Of a stretch of 10,886 bases of DNA, positions 1 to 6,499 are shown in pieces. The stretch is taken from contig JBEINZ010000089.1 of assembly GCA_040377825.1 (NCBI GenBank), forward strand, positions 1 through 10,886, given 5' to 3'. The notes beneath the pieces are model-generated. The model worked only from the letters and a program-made list of their open reading frames with translations, ran no database searches and was not told where the DNA came from. Position 1 is the first letter of the stretch; the number at the start of each line of letters is the position of its first letter. The position numbers were made by a program, and so were the translations under genes. Origin of the DNA: JBEINZ01 sp040377825 (GTDB taxonomy: Bacteria > Pseudomonadota > Alphaproteobacteria > Rhizobiales > Ancalomicrobiaceae).

Positions 1-586
1 GCTCGGGCGAACGAAGCGCATTGACCCCGTCGGCCACCACCTTCAGCGCGTCGATGTCGAGCCCGGAGTCGGTCTCGTCGAGAATGCAGATCTTCGGCTG
101 CAGGATAGCCATCTGCATGATTTCGTTACGTTTCTTCTCGCCGCCCGAGAACCCGACATTGACGGGGCGCTTCAACATCTCCTGAGAAATGTTGAGCTTC
201 GCGGCTTCGGTACGGACAAGTCGTATGAAGTCCGGCGTGGAAATCTCGCCCTCGCCGCGCGCCTTGCGCTGGGCGTTAAGCGCAGCCTTCAGAAACGTCA
301 TGTTGGCGACGCCGGGGATCTCAACCGGGTATTGGAAGGCGAGAAACAGCCCCTTGGCGGCACGCGCGTCCGGCTCCAGGTCGAGCAAATCCTCGCCGTC
401 GAGCGTCACCGACCCAGCGGCCACATCGTAGTCCGCCTTGCCCGCCAGGACATAGGAAAGCGTCGATTTGCCGGAGCCGTTCGGACCCATGATGGCGTGA
501 ACCTCGCCGGGATTCACGGTGAGGGACAGGCCATTCAGGATCTCGCGATCGTCGATCTTGGCATAGAGATTATTGATTTCAAGCAT
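1..586 (-). CDS. sufC: SufC, Fe-S cluster assembly ATPase (C-terminal part beyond window)
   Basis: Cytosolic ABC-type ATPase of the SUF system. It binds SufB and SufD and drives the conformational change that exposes the cluster assembly site. About 195 residues are visible: Walker A GPNGSGKST (residues 34-42), Q-loop Gln85, the SufC-type signature FSGGEKKRNE (146-155), Walker B ICILDE (166-171) and D-loop SGLD (174-177). The family is about 250 residues long, so roughly 55 C-terminal residues, including the H-loop histidine, lie beyond base 1. The ATG start gives MLEINNLYAKI, the normal SufC N-terminus, with a modest GAAAG ribosome site about 7 bases upstream. It lies 60 bases downstream of sufB on the same strand and is almost certainly in the same operon. 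The FSGGEKKRNE form of the signature separates SufC from transporter ATPases. Identification is firm. Confidence 0.97.
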   Translation of the reverse strand, partial: MLEINNLYAKIDDREILNGLSLTVNPGEVHAIMGPNGSGKSTLSYVLAGKADYDVAAGSVTLDGEDLLDLEPDARAAKGLFLAFQYPVEIPGVANMTFLKAALNAQRKARGEGEISTPDFIRLVRTEAAKLNISQEMLKRPVNVGFSGGEKKRNEIMQMAILQPKICILDETDSGLDIDALKVVADGVNALRSPE

Positions 587-603
587 TGTAAGGCTTTCTT
601 GCA

Positions 604-625
604 GGTACAAGATCGGTACTGGTAC
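604..625. repeat. Three GGTAC units in the sufB-sufC spacer
   Basis: The 60-base gap between sufB and sufC contains GGTAC three times, at 604-608, 615-619 and 621-625. The outer copies extend to GGTACAA. Because GTAC is self-complementary, the copies can also pair with each other as short hairpins. It may be a weak intercistronic structure influencing SufC translation, or chance; no known regulator site is recognised. Confidence 0.4.
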
Positions 626-646
626 AACAGATATAGGCCGCGCTTA

Positions 647-2116
647 TCAACCCACGCTACCTTCCAAGCTAATCCCGATCAACTTCTGAGCCTCAACCGC
701 AAACTCCATCGGGAGTTGCTGGAGAACCTCTTTCACGAAACCGTTGACGATCAACGCGACTGCCTCTTCGCCGGAAAGCCCGCGGCTGATGCAGTAAAAC
801 AGCTGGTCGTCGGAGATCTTCGAGGTAGTCGCCTCGTGCTCGACAACAGCTGATGCGTTCCGGGTCTCTATATAGGGCACCGTATGCGCGCCGCAGTCAT
901 GGCCGATAAGAAGGCTGTCGCAATTGGTGAAGTTGCGAGCGTTCTCGGCTTTCTTGTTGATCGAGACGAGGCCGCGATAGGTGTTGTTGGAGCGGCCGGC
1001 CGAAATGCCCTTTGAGATGATCCGACTGGACGTGTTCTTGCCCAGATGGATCATCTTCGTACCGGAGTCGACCTGCTGCCAGCCGTTGGAAATCGCGATC
1101 GAGTAGAACTCGCCCTGGCTGTCGTCGCCGCGCAGGATACAGCTCGGATACTTCCAGGTGATGGCCGATCCGGTCTCGACCTGGGTCCACGAGATCTTCG
1201 CGCGCGCCTCGCGGCAGTCGCCGCGCTTGGTCACGAAGTTATAGATCCCACCCTTGCCGTCCTTATCGCCCGGGTACCAATTCTGCACTGTCGAGTACTT
1301 GATTTCGGCGTCCTCAAGCGCAACCAATTCCACCACCGCGGCATGGAGCTGATTTTCATCACGCTGCGGCGCGGTGCAGCCTTCGAGGTAGCTCACATAG
1401 GAGCCCTTGTCGGCAATGATCAGCGTGCGCTCGAACTGGCCGGTATTTTTCTCGTTGATCCGGAAGTAAGTCGATAACTCCATTGGACAGCGCACGCCCG
1501 GTGGGATGTAGACGAACGAACCATCAGAAAACACCGCCGAGTTCAGCGTCGCGTAATAGTTGTCTGTCACCGGAACAACTGTTCCAATGTATTTGCGTAC
1601 AAGCTCCGGATATTCGCGCATGGCTTCGGAGATCGAGCAAAAAATCACACCGTGCTTGGCAAGTTCGTCGCGAAATGTCGTGACGACAGACACCGAGTCG
1701 AACACAGCGTCGACAGCGATCCGAGCACCCTGCACGCCAGCCAGCACTTCTTGTTCGCGCAGCGGGATACCGAGCTTCTCGTAGGTCCGCAACAGCTCCG
1801 GATCGACCTCGTCGAGGCTTTTCGGCCCCGCGGTGCCCTTCGGCGCGGCATAGTAATAAATATCGTTGAAGTCGATCTTCGGATAATCGACGCGTGCCCA
1901 CGTCGGCTCATCCATGGTGAGCCACCGTCGATAAGCCTCCAAGCGCCATTCCAGCATCCACGCCGGCTCGTTCTTTTTTGCCGAAATGAAGCGAACGGTG
2001 CTTTCGTCGAGGCCCTTAGGAGCGAGATCGGACTCGATCTCGGTCTCAAAGCCATACTTATACTGGTCCACGTCGATCGCCAGAACTTGGTCGACCGTCT
2101 CTTTAACTGCCGGCAT
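647..2116 (-). CDS. sufB: SufB, Fe-S cluster scaffold subunit
   Basis: SufB is the scaffold subunit of the SufBCD complex in the cytosol, where persulfide sulfur is received and the nascent Fe-S cluster is built. The 489-residue product has the usual family length and runs collinear with it: an N-terminal helical region, then the beta-helix core (for example VYIPPGVRCPMELSTYFRIN), then the C-terminal block NFTNCDSLLIG and VVEHEATTSKI. Cys399 and Glu428 keep the 29-residue spacing of Escherichia coli Cys405 and Glu434, the residues implicated in cluster assembly at the SufB-SufD interface; His427 sits beside Glu428. The ATG start is backed by a good purine-rich site (complement of 2121-2131, GGGGGAGAGAG, 4 bases before the ATG). 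It lies 98 bases downstream of the cysteine desulfurase and 60 upstream of sufC, consistent with one operon. No frameshift or missing residue was seen. Confidence 0.98.
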   Translation of the reverse strand: MPAVKETVDQVLAIDVDQYKYGFETEIESDLAPKGLDESTVRFISAKKNEPAWMLEWRLEAYRRWLTMDEPTWARVDYPKIDFNDIYYYAAPKGTAGPKSLDEVDPELLRTYEKLGIPLREQEVLAGVQGARIAVDAVFDSVSVVTTFRDELAKHGVIFCSISEAMREYPELVRKYIGTVVPVTDNYYATLNSAVFSDGSFVYIPPGVRCPMELSTYFRINEKNTGQFERTLIIADKGSYVSYLEGCTAPQRDENQLHAAVVELVALEDAEIKYSTVQNWYPGDKDGKGGIYNFVTKRGDCREARAKISWTQVETGSAITWKYPSCILRGDDSQGEFYSIAISNGWQQVDSGTKMIHLGKNTSSRIISKGISAGRSNNTYRGLVSINKKAENARNFTNCDSLLIGHDCGAHTVPYIETRNASAVVEHEATTSKISDDQLFYCISRGLSGEEAVALIVNGFVKEVLQQLPMEFAVEAQKLIGISLEGSVG

Positions 2117-2214
2117 TTTTCTCTCTCCCCCGACGCGGCTTCAAGGACCGCCGGATCAAGATTCCAAGGGCTTCGGATCCGCCCATCGCGCGCTCCCGAA
2201 TTTGCTCATTCTAA

Positions 2215-3372
2215 TCAAGCCGCGCGCCCCGTAGTGGTCCGCATACGACCGATAACATCGCGCCACACATCGACAAAGCGATGGACTTCGTCCTCGGTGT
2301 TCGTCCAACCAAGACTGATACGGATCCCACCGCGCGACAGATCGCTCGGAACCCCCATCGCCGACAAAACATGCGAAGCCGTCACCTTGCCGGACGAACA
2401 AGCCGACCCCGCGGAGACCGCAACACCGGCGAGATCGAAGGCGATCACCGCCGTTTCGGCGGCGATCCCGGGTACGGCCACACAAATCGTGTTGGCGAGA
2501 CGGTCAGCGTATTCACCGAAAACCGTCATGTCCGGGGATATAAAGCGCAACGCGTCGATGAGCCAGTCCCGATATGCGCGCAGAGTCTCGATTTTCCGCA
2601 TATCGTGCAACGCTTCGTCAGCGGCGGCCCCGAATGATGCGATGGCTGGAACGGCCTCGGTGCCGGCCCGACGATACGATTCCTGGCCGCCGCCGCTAAC
2701 CAACGGGCGTGGTCCAACGTCGGGGTTGGCCCAAATGAGCGCCCCACAGCCCTGCAATCCGCCGATCTTATGCGAAGAAAGGGCAATCGTATCTGCCCCG
2801 AGCTCATTGATCTCGAGAGCGATACGGCCTGCTGCCTGAACGGCGTCGCAATGTAGCCGCCCGCCTGCGGCGTGAACCAAGGTCGCGACTTCCGCGACAG
2901 GCTGCAGAACCCCGGTCTCACTATTGGCGCGTTGGAGCGACACCAACGAGGGCGCACACTCACTGAGCCGTTGGGCAAGACGACCGAGCTGCACGATGCC
3001 CTGGCCGTCGACCGGGAGGATCTCAACCGCTTCAGCTGGAAAGCGGCCGCCGCGCATCACGGACGGGTGCTCAACCGCCGACACAAAGAGACGCTCGAAG
3101 CGCACGGATTGCCCCCGGACATGCCATTCCGGCGTCAGCGCGGTCACATTCGCTTCCGTAGCGCCGGCTGTGAAGATCACCGTCTTAGGTGATGCCTCGA
3201 CCAGCGCGGCAACCGATCGGCGTGCGCTCTCAACGACTCGTCGGGCCCGACGTCCCTCCTGATGCACCGATGACGGATTGCCGCCCGCCCGCATTGCGGC
3301 GATGGCAGCTTCCATGGCCGAACTGCGCACCGGGGACCCGGCATTGTGATCGAAATAGATTCGCTGGCTCAC
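2215..3372 (-). CDS. Cysteine desulfurase, IscS/NifS-like, first visible gene of the SUF operon
   Basis: PLP-dependent aminotransferase-fold enzyme that converts cysteine to alanine and holds the sulfur as an active-site persulfide. With the GTG start it is 385 residues. Visible features: the N-terminal YFDHNAGSP motif (usually N-A-T-T-P), GATEAN, the PLP aspartate in HCDAVQAAG (Asp176), the PLP lysine in SSHKIGG (Lys202), and the catalytic loop SAGSACSSG with the persulfide cysteine (Cys325). Start: GTG at 3372 has a GGCGGAAAG ribosome site and puts the first conserved strand at residues 5-8, as in homologues. An in-frame ATG at 3453 would add 27 unusual residues encoded partly by a run of eight G. 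The short spacing to sufB and sufC suggests it serves the SUF machinery, alongside a probable SufS beyond the left edge. This is the IscS/NifS group rather than SufS, so I give no symbol. Confidence 0.93.
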   Translation of the reverse strand: MSQRIYFDHNAGSPVRSSAMEAAIAAMRAGGNPSSVHQEGRRARRVVESARRSVAALVEASPKTVIFTAGATEANVTALTPEWHVRGQSVRFERLFVSAVEHPSVMRGGRFPAEAVEILPVDGQGIVQLGRLAQRLSECAPSLVSLQRANSETGVLQPVAEVATLVHAAGGRLHCDAVQAAGRIALEINELGADTIALSSHKIGGLQGCGALIWANPDVGPRPLVSGGGQESYRRAGTEAVPAIASFGAAADEALHDMRKIETLRAYRDWLIDALRFISPDMTVFGEYADRLANTICVAVPGIAAETAVIAFDLAGVAVSAGSACSSGKVTASHVLSAMGVPSDLSRGGIRISLGWTNTEDEVHRFVDVWRDVIGRMRTTTGRAA

Positions 3373-3638
3373 GAGCTTTCCGCCCTTTTGCGCGGCCGAA
3401 GGAAACTTGCTCCGGTATATATCGAAACCCTTGTAATAGCCCCCCCCGATCATGTTAACAGGGATCGTCGTCTATAAGTGGCGACGACCGCTAACCTGAA
3501 CAATGGCGTCTCTTTTATCGGGAAAACACGAGTCTGCGACGCTTTTCAAATCGCAATTCGCGTCGACTGGGTCGAACGACCAGCGATCAATGCCGCTCTG
3601 TAACTCATTCCATCCTCCCATAAAGGACGATCGAGCTC
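3373..3638. promoter_or_regulatory. Divergent intergenic region between SUF operon and hydrolase operon
   Basis: These 266 bases must carry the minus-strand promoter of the SUF genes and the plus-strand promoter of the hydrolase operon. I could not identify a convincing -35/-10 pair for either, nor an IscR, Irr or Fur-like box. Structures seen: a run of eight C (3440-3447), a short repeat GTCGTC...GACGAC around 3467-3488, and a near-palindrome CTGGGTCGAACGACCAG (3567-3583; seven pairs with one bulged G) about 55 bases before the hydrolase start. The palindrome could be an operator or a leader hairpin. No iscR/rrf2-type regulator gene lies next to the operon on this side. Confidence 0.5.
3440..3447. 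repeat. Run of eight C (G on the minus strand)
   Basis: An uninterrupted C8 tract, read as G8 in the transcript of the cysteine desulfurase. If translation starts at GTG 3372 it lies in the untranslated leader about 68 bases before the start. If it starts at ATG 3453 it lies inside codons 3-5. It is long enough to be prone to slippage or to sequencing error. Confidence 0.8.
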
Positions 3639-4292
3639 ATGCCTGAGGTCATCTTCAACGGACCGGCCGGACGTATTGAAGGCCGCTTTCAGCCGGCGAA
3701 GGTTAGGAATGCGCCGATCGCGCTTATCCTTCATCCGCATCCGCAGTTCGGCGGAACGATGAATAACCAAATCGTCTACCAGTTGTTCTATCTTTTCGCC
3801 AAGCGCGGCTTCGCGGTTCTGCGTTTCAATTTCCGCGGGGTCGGGCGCAGCCAAGGTGAATTCGATCATGGCGGCGGCGAACTTTCGGATGCGGCCGCCG
3901 CGCTCGACTGGGCGCAGACCGTCCATCCGGACGCGCGCTCGTGCTGGATCGCCGGTTTCTCGTTCGGCGCCTGGATCGGTATGCAGTTGCTCATGCGCCG
4001 CCCGGAAGTCGAAGGTTTCATCTCGATCGCACCACCGGCGAACTTGCACGACTTTTCGTTCCTCGCGCCCTGCCCGTCTTCCGGGCTGATCATCCATGGC
4101 GATCTCGATAAAGTTGTTCCACAGAAGGACACACAGACCCTCGTGGACAAACTGAAAACCCAGAAGGGCATCGTGATCGATCAGAAGATCATCGAGGGCG
4201 CCAATCATTTCTTTGAAAACAAGGTCGAAGAACTGATTGGTCACTGCGAGACCTATGTCGACAAGCGCCTTGCTCGATCGGATGCGGCGTGA
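3639..4292 (+). CDS. Alpha/beta hydrolase, COG2945-like, substrate unknown
   Basis: A small, probably cytosolic alpha/beta hydrolase of 217 residues; no signal peptide or membrane segment is visible. Conserved features: LHPHPQFGGTMNN (residues 31-43, probable oxyanion-hole region typical of this family), FNFRGVGRSQG (63-73), nucleophile elbow GFSFG with Ser108, acid residue in HGDLDKVVP (Asp157 most likely), and catalytic histidine in GANHFF (His190). The triad is therefore complete. The ATG is preceded by AAAGGA at 3622-3627. Related proteins are annotated only as predicted hydrolases, and the substrate cannot be inferred here. It is transcribed away from the SUF operon, and its TGA stop overlaps the GTG start of the following dapB-like pseudogene, so the two formed a translationally coupled pair before the second gene decayed. 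The family call is firm; the role is unknown. Confidence 0.93.
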   Translation: MPEVIFNGPAGRIEGRFQPAKVRNAPIALILHPHPQFGGTMNNQIVYQLFYLFAKRGFAVLRFNFRGVGRSQGEFDHGGGELSDAAAALDWAQTVHPDARSCWIAGFSFGAWIGMQLLMRRPEVEGFISIAPPANLHDFSFLAPCPSSGLIIHGDLDKVVPQKDTQTLVDKLKTQKGIVIDQKIIEGANHFFENKVEELIGHCETYVDKRLARSDAA

Positions 4293-5115
4293 ACACGGTC
4301 AATTCAACGACACCCATCCGTGTTGTCGTTGCCGGTGGCTCGGGTTGAGTCGGCAAGGCACTCGTCCCAGCCTTCGCGGACACGCCGGACCTTGAACTGG
4401 TCGCCGGTATCTCCCGCTCCCGGGCCGGAGAAGACATCGGCACGGTCGCGGGCATCCCGCCTATCGGGATTTCGATGTCGGCGACCTTGGAGGAGGCTCT
4501 GGCGGTGCCCTCCGACGTCGTCATCGATTATACCAAGCCGCTCGCCGTAAAGCCGCATGCGCTGGCGGCGCTTGCGGCCGGTCGGCATGTGGTCATCGGC
4601 ACATCCGGCCTCGGCCCGGACGATTTCGCCGAGATCGATGCCGCCGCGCGGTCCGCCGGCAAGGGCGTGATCGCGGCTGGCAACTTCTCGATAACGGCGA
4701 TTTTGCTGAAGCGCTTCACGCTTGAGGCGGCGAAATACGTGCCTGACGTCGAGATCATCGACTACGCCTCGGCCAAAAGTCCGATACGCCGTCGGGTACC
4801 GCCCGCGAACTGGCGGAGACCTTGGCTGCATCGCGGCAAGCATCGACATCGCGGCCGATCGCCGAACTCATCGGCATCAAGGAGACACGCGGCGGCAGTG
4901 TCGGTGGCTCCAATCCCGTACAGGTTCATTCCGTGCGGCTGCCGTCCTTCGTGCTCGCCTGCGAGGCCTTGTTCGCAGCCCCGGAAGAGCGCCTCGTCAT
5001 CCGCCATGATGCCGGCTCGTCGGCCCTCCCCTACGTGGCCGGAACATTGCTCGCCGCGCGCCTGGTTGTTGGACGGATCGGGCTGACGCGGGGCCTTGAG
5101 ACGCTGATCGGGTGA
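4289..5115 (+). pseudogene. dapB: dapB-family reductase (4-hydroxy-tetrahydrodipicolinate reductase-like), stop codon plus frameshift
   Basis: DapB reduces 4-hydroxy-tetrahydrodipicolinate with NAD(P)H in lysine and diaminopimelate synthesis. Homology runs over the whole length: IRVVVAGGSG-stop-VGKAL (Rossmann glycine motif), DVVIDYTKP, HVVIGTSGL, GNFSITAILLKRF, EIIDYASAK, then in another frame DTPSGTARELAE, QVHSVRLPSF, IRHDAGSS and PYVAGTLLAAR. Lesion one is TGA at 4346-4348, inside the glycine motif where R or W would be expected. Lesion two is a 1-base deletion between 4775 and 4783, shifting the frame just before DTPSG. Restoring one A in the A4 run would give AKKSDTPSG, with a lysine aligned to E. 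coli Lys163. The E. coli His159-His160 pair is not conserved in this variant. The GTG start overlaps the hydrolase stop as GTGA. An internal ATG at 4475 could at most yield a fragment lacking the nucleotide-binding start. A sequencing error is the main alternative. The symbol denotes the family, not a proven function. Confidence 0.88.
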
Positions 5116-5133
5116 TGGGCGGTGGGTCTTGGG

Positions 5134-5162
5134 GTGAATTTGCTTATCGATGATGCTATAGG
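5134..5162 (+). promoter_or_regulatory. Possible weak promoter for tyrS
   Basis: GTGAAT (5134-5139) and TATAGG (5157-5162) are 17 bases apart and match the sigma-70 consensus at 3 of 6 and 4 of 6 positions. Transcription would begin near 5169, leaving a leader of roughly 45 bases before tyrS. The match is weak, and read-through from the upstream genes is equally possible. Confidence 0.25.
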
Positions 5163-5166
5163 CCCT

Positions 5167-5204
5167 GCCCGACGGGCGGCAAAGTGACCGCCCTTGCATC
5201 AGGG
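5167..5204 (+). promoter_or_regulatory. Overlapping GC hairpins in the tyrS leader
   Basis: Three short stems share sequence and cannot all form together: GCCC/GGGC (5167-5170 with 5174-5177), GGGCGG/CCGCCC (5174-5179 with 5188-5193, 8-base loop) and CCCT/AGGG (5191-5194 with 5201-5204, 6-base loop). AGGG at 5201-5204 is the best ribosome-site candidate for tyrS, ending 11 bases before the ATG. The middle stem would leave it free, while the third stem would hide it. No T run follows, so this is not an intrinsic terminator. The pairing is visible in the sequence; a regulatory role is inference. Confidence 0.4.
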
Positions 5205-5215
5205 TCCCGCCCATC

Positions 5216-6469
5216 ATGACCGAGCTCAAGTCCGACTTTCTGCGCACACTCCACGAGCGCGGGTTTATCCATCAAGTTTCGGACCTTGAGGGGCTCGATG
5301 CCGCAGCTGCCGCCGGGCCGATTACCGGGTATGTCGGCTATGACGCGACCGCGACCAGCCTCCATATCGGCAATTTGATCTCCGCCACCATGCTCTATTG
5401 GATGCAGGAGACCGGGCATCGGCCGATCGCGCTGATGGGCGGCGGCACGTCCATGATCGGCGATCCATCGTTTCGCGACGATCAGCGCAAGATGCTCAGC
5501 CCAGAACAGATCGATATCAATATCGAGGGCATCAAGAAGATCTTCGGCCGCATCCTGCGCTTCGGTGATGGGCCGAGCGACGCGATCATGGTCAACAACG
5601 CCGACTGGCTGATGAAGTTGAACTATGTCGAGTTTCTGCGCGAGGTCGGCCGACACTTTTCCGTCAATCGAATGCTGACCTTCGATAGCGTGAGAATTCG
5701 CCTGGAACGCGAGCAATCGCTGTCGTTCCTCGAATTCAACTACATGATCCTGCAAGGCTACGATTTCGTCGAACTGAACCGGCGCACTGGCTGCATTCTG
5801 CAAATGGGCGGATCGGATCAATGGGGCAACATCATCAATGGCGTTGATCTAGGCCATAAGATGGGGACTTCCCAGCTCTACGCGCTGACGACGCCGCTTT
5901 TGACGACGTCCTCCGGCGCCAAGATGGGTAAAAGCGCGAATGGCGCCGTGTGGCTCAACGGCGATCTCTTCTCGCCCTACGAGTTCTGGCAATACTGGCG
6001 CAACACCGAGGATGCGGACGTCGAACGGTTCTTGAAGATCTTCACGCGCTTGCCGCTGAGCGAAATCGCCCGACTTGCGGCGCTTGGCGGGTCCGAGATC
6101 AACGAGGCCAAGAAAATACTGGCCACCGAGGCGACCACGATCGTGCATGGCCGCGAGGCAGCGGAACAAGCGGCCGAAACGGCGCGCCAGACCTTCGAGG
6201 AAGGGGCGCTTTCCGCGAGCTTGCCAACAATCGAGATCGCTCGCTCCGAGCTCGATGGCGGCCTTGGGGTGCTCGCCGCCTTCGTGCGTGCCGGTTTGGC
6301 GGGCTCGAACGCGGAGGTGCGACGGCTGGTGGCGGGCGGCGGTGTTCGCGTCAACGATATCGCCGTGACCGACGAGAAGTCGAAACTTAGCGCGACCGAC
6401 CTCACCGAGGATGGCGTGGTGAAGCTATCGCTCGGCAAGAAAAAGCACGTGATTGTCAGACCGGTATGA
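5216..6469 (+). CDS. tyrS: Tyrosyl-tRNA synthetase
   Basis: Class I aminoacyl-tRNA synthetase that activates tyrosine with ATP and charges tRNA-Tyr in the cytosol. The 417-residue product matches the bacterial TyrRS family length. Features in order: GYDATATSLHIGN with the HIGH-type motif His50-Ile51-Gly52-Asn53, ATP-side GGGTSMIGDP (75-84), tyrosine-pocket YMILQGYDF (176-184), QMGGSDQWGNI (196-206), the KMSKS-type loop as KMGKS (236-240), and a C-terminal S4 RNA-binding domain (about 350-417) with AEVRRLVAGGGVRVND. All catalytic signatures are intact, unlike the gene just upstream. The ATG fits the homologous MTELKSDFLRTLHERGFIHQ start; the ribosome site is only moderate (AGGG, 11 bases away). 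It follows the dapB-like pseudogene by 100 bases and converges on the AsmA-like gene with only 30 bases between stops and no clear terminator. Confidence 0.98.
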   Translation: MTELKSDFLRTLHERGFIHQVSDLEGLDAAAAAGPITGYVGYDATATSLHIGNLISATMLYWMQETGHRPIALMGGGTSMIGDPSFRDDQRKMLSPEQIDINIEGIKKIFGRILRFGDGPSDAIMVNNADWLMKLNYVEFLREVGRHFSVNRMLTFDSVRIRLEREQSLSFLEFNYMILQGYDFVELNRRTGCILQMGGSDQWGNIINGVDLGHKMGTSQLYALTTPLLTTSSGAKMGKSANGAVWLNGDLFSPYEFWQYWRNTEDADVERFLKIFTRLPLSEIARLAALGGSEINEAKKILATEATTIVHGREAAEQAAETARQTFEEGALSASLPTIEIARSELDGGLGVLAAFVRAGLAGSNAEVRRLVAGGGVRVNDIAVTDEKSKLSATDLTEDGVVKLSLGKKKHVIVRPV

Positions 6470-6499
6470 CTTCAGCCGACCCGGCATCGCGACCTAGCG

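Noticed and set aside
1652..2839. Long open frame on the plus strand (395 codons) opposite sufB and the cysteine desulfurase
   Set aside because: It lies antisense to two firmly identified genes, has an Arg/Pro/Ser-rich low-complexity composition and matches no recognised family; typical of a GC-rich genome.
3546..4244. Minus-strand open frame (232 codons) opposite the alpha/beta hydrolase
   Set aside because: The plus strand encodes a hydrolase with a full catalytic triad; the antisense product has no recognisable motif.
4346..4348. TGA as selenocysteine or recoded codon
   Set aside because: It sits in the glycine motif of a Rossmann fold where no selenocysteine is known, and a second lesion is present in the same gene; decay or sequencing error is simpler.
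4772..4785. Programmed -1 frameshift at GCC AAA AGT
   Set aside because: The sequence does not form a proper X-XXY-YYZ slippery heptamer in the reading frame, and the gene already carries an upstream stop.
4304..5247. Two minus-strand open frames opposite the dapB-like pseudogene, considered because the sense gene is broken
   Set aside because: The sense strand shows clear DapB homology in two frames, while the antisense products show no motif and arise from the codon bias of the old sense gene.
5156..5821. Minus-strand open frame (221 codons) opposite tyrS
   Set aside because: Antisense to an unambiguous tyrosyl-tRNA synthetase, with no family resemblance.
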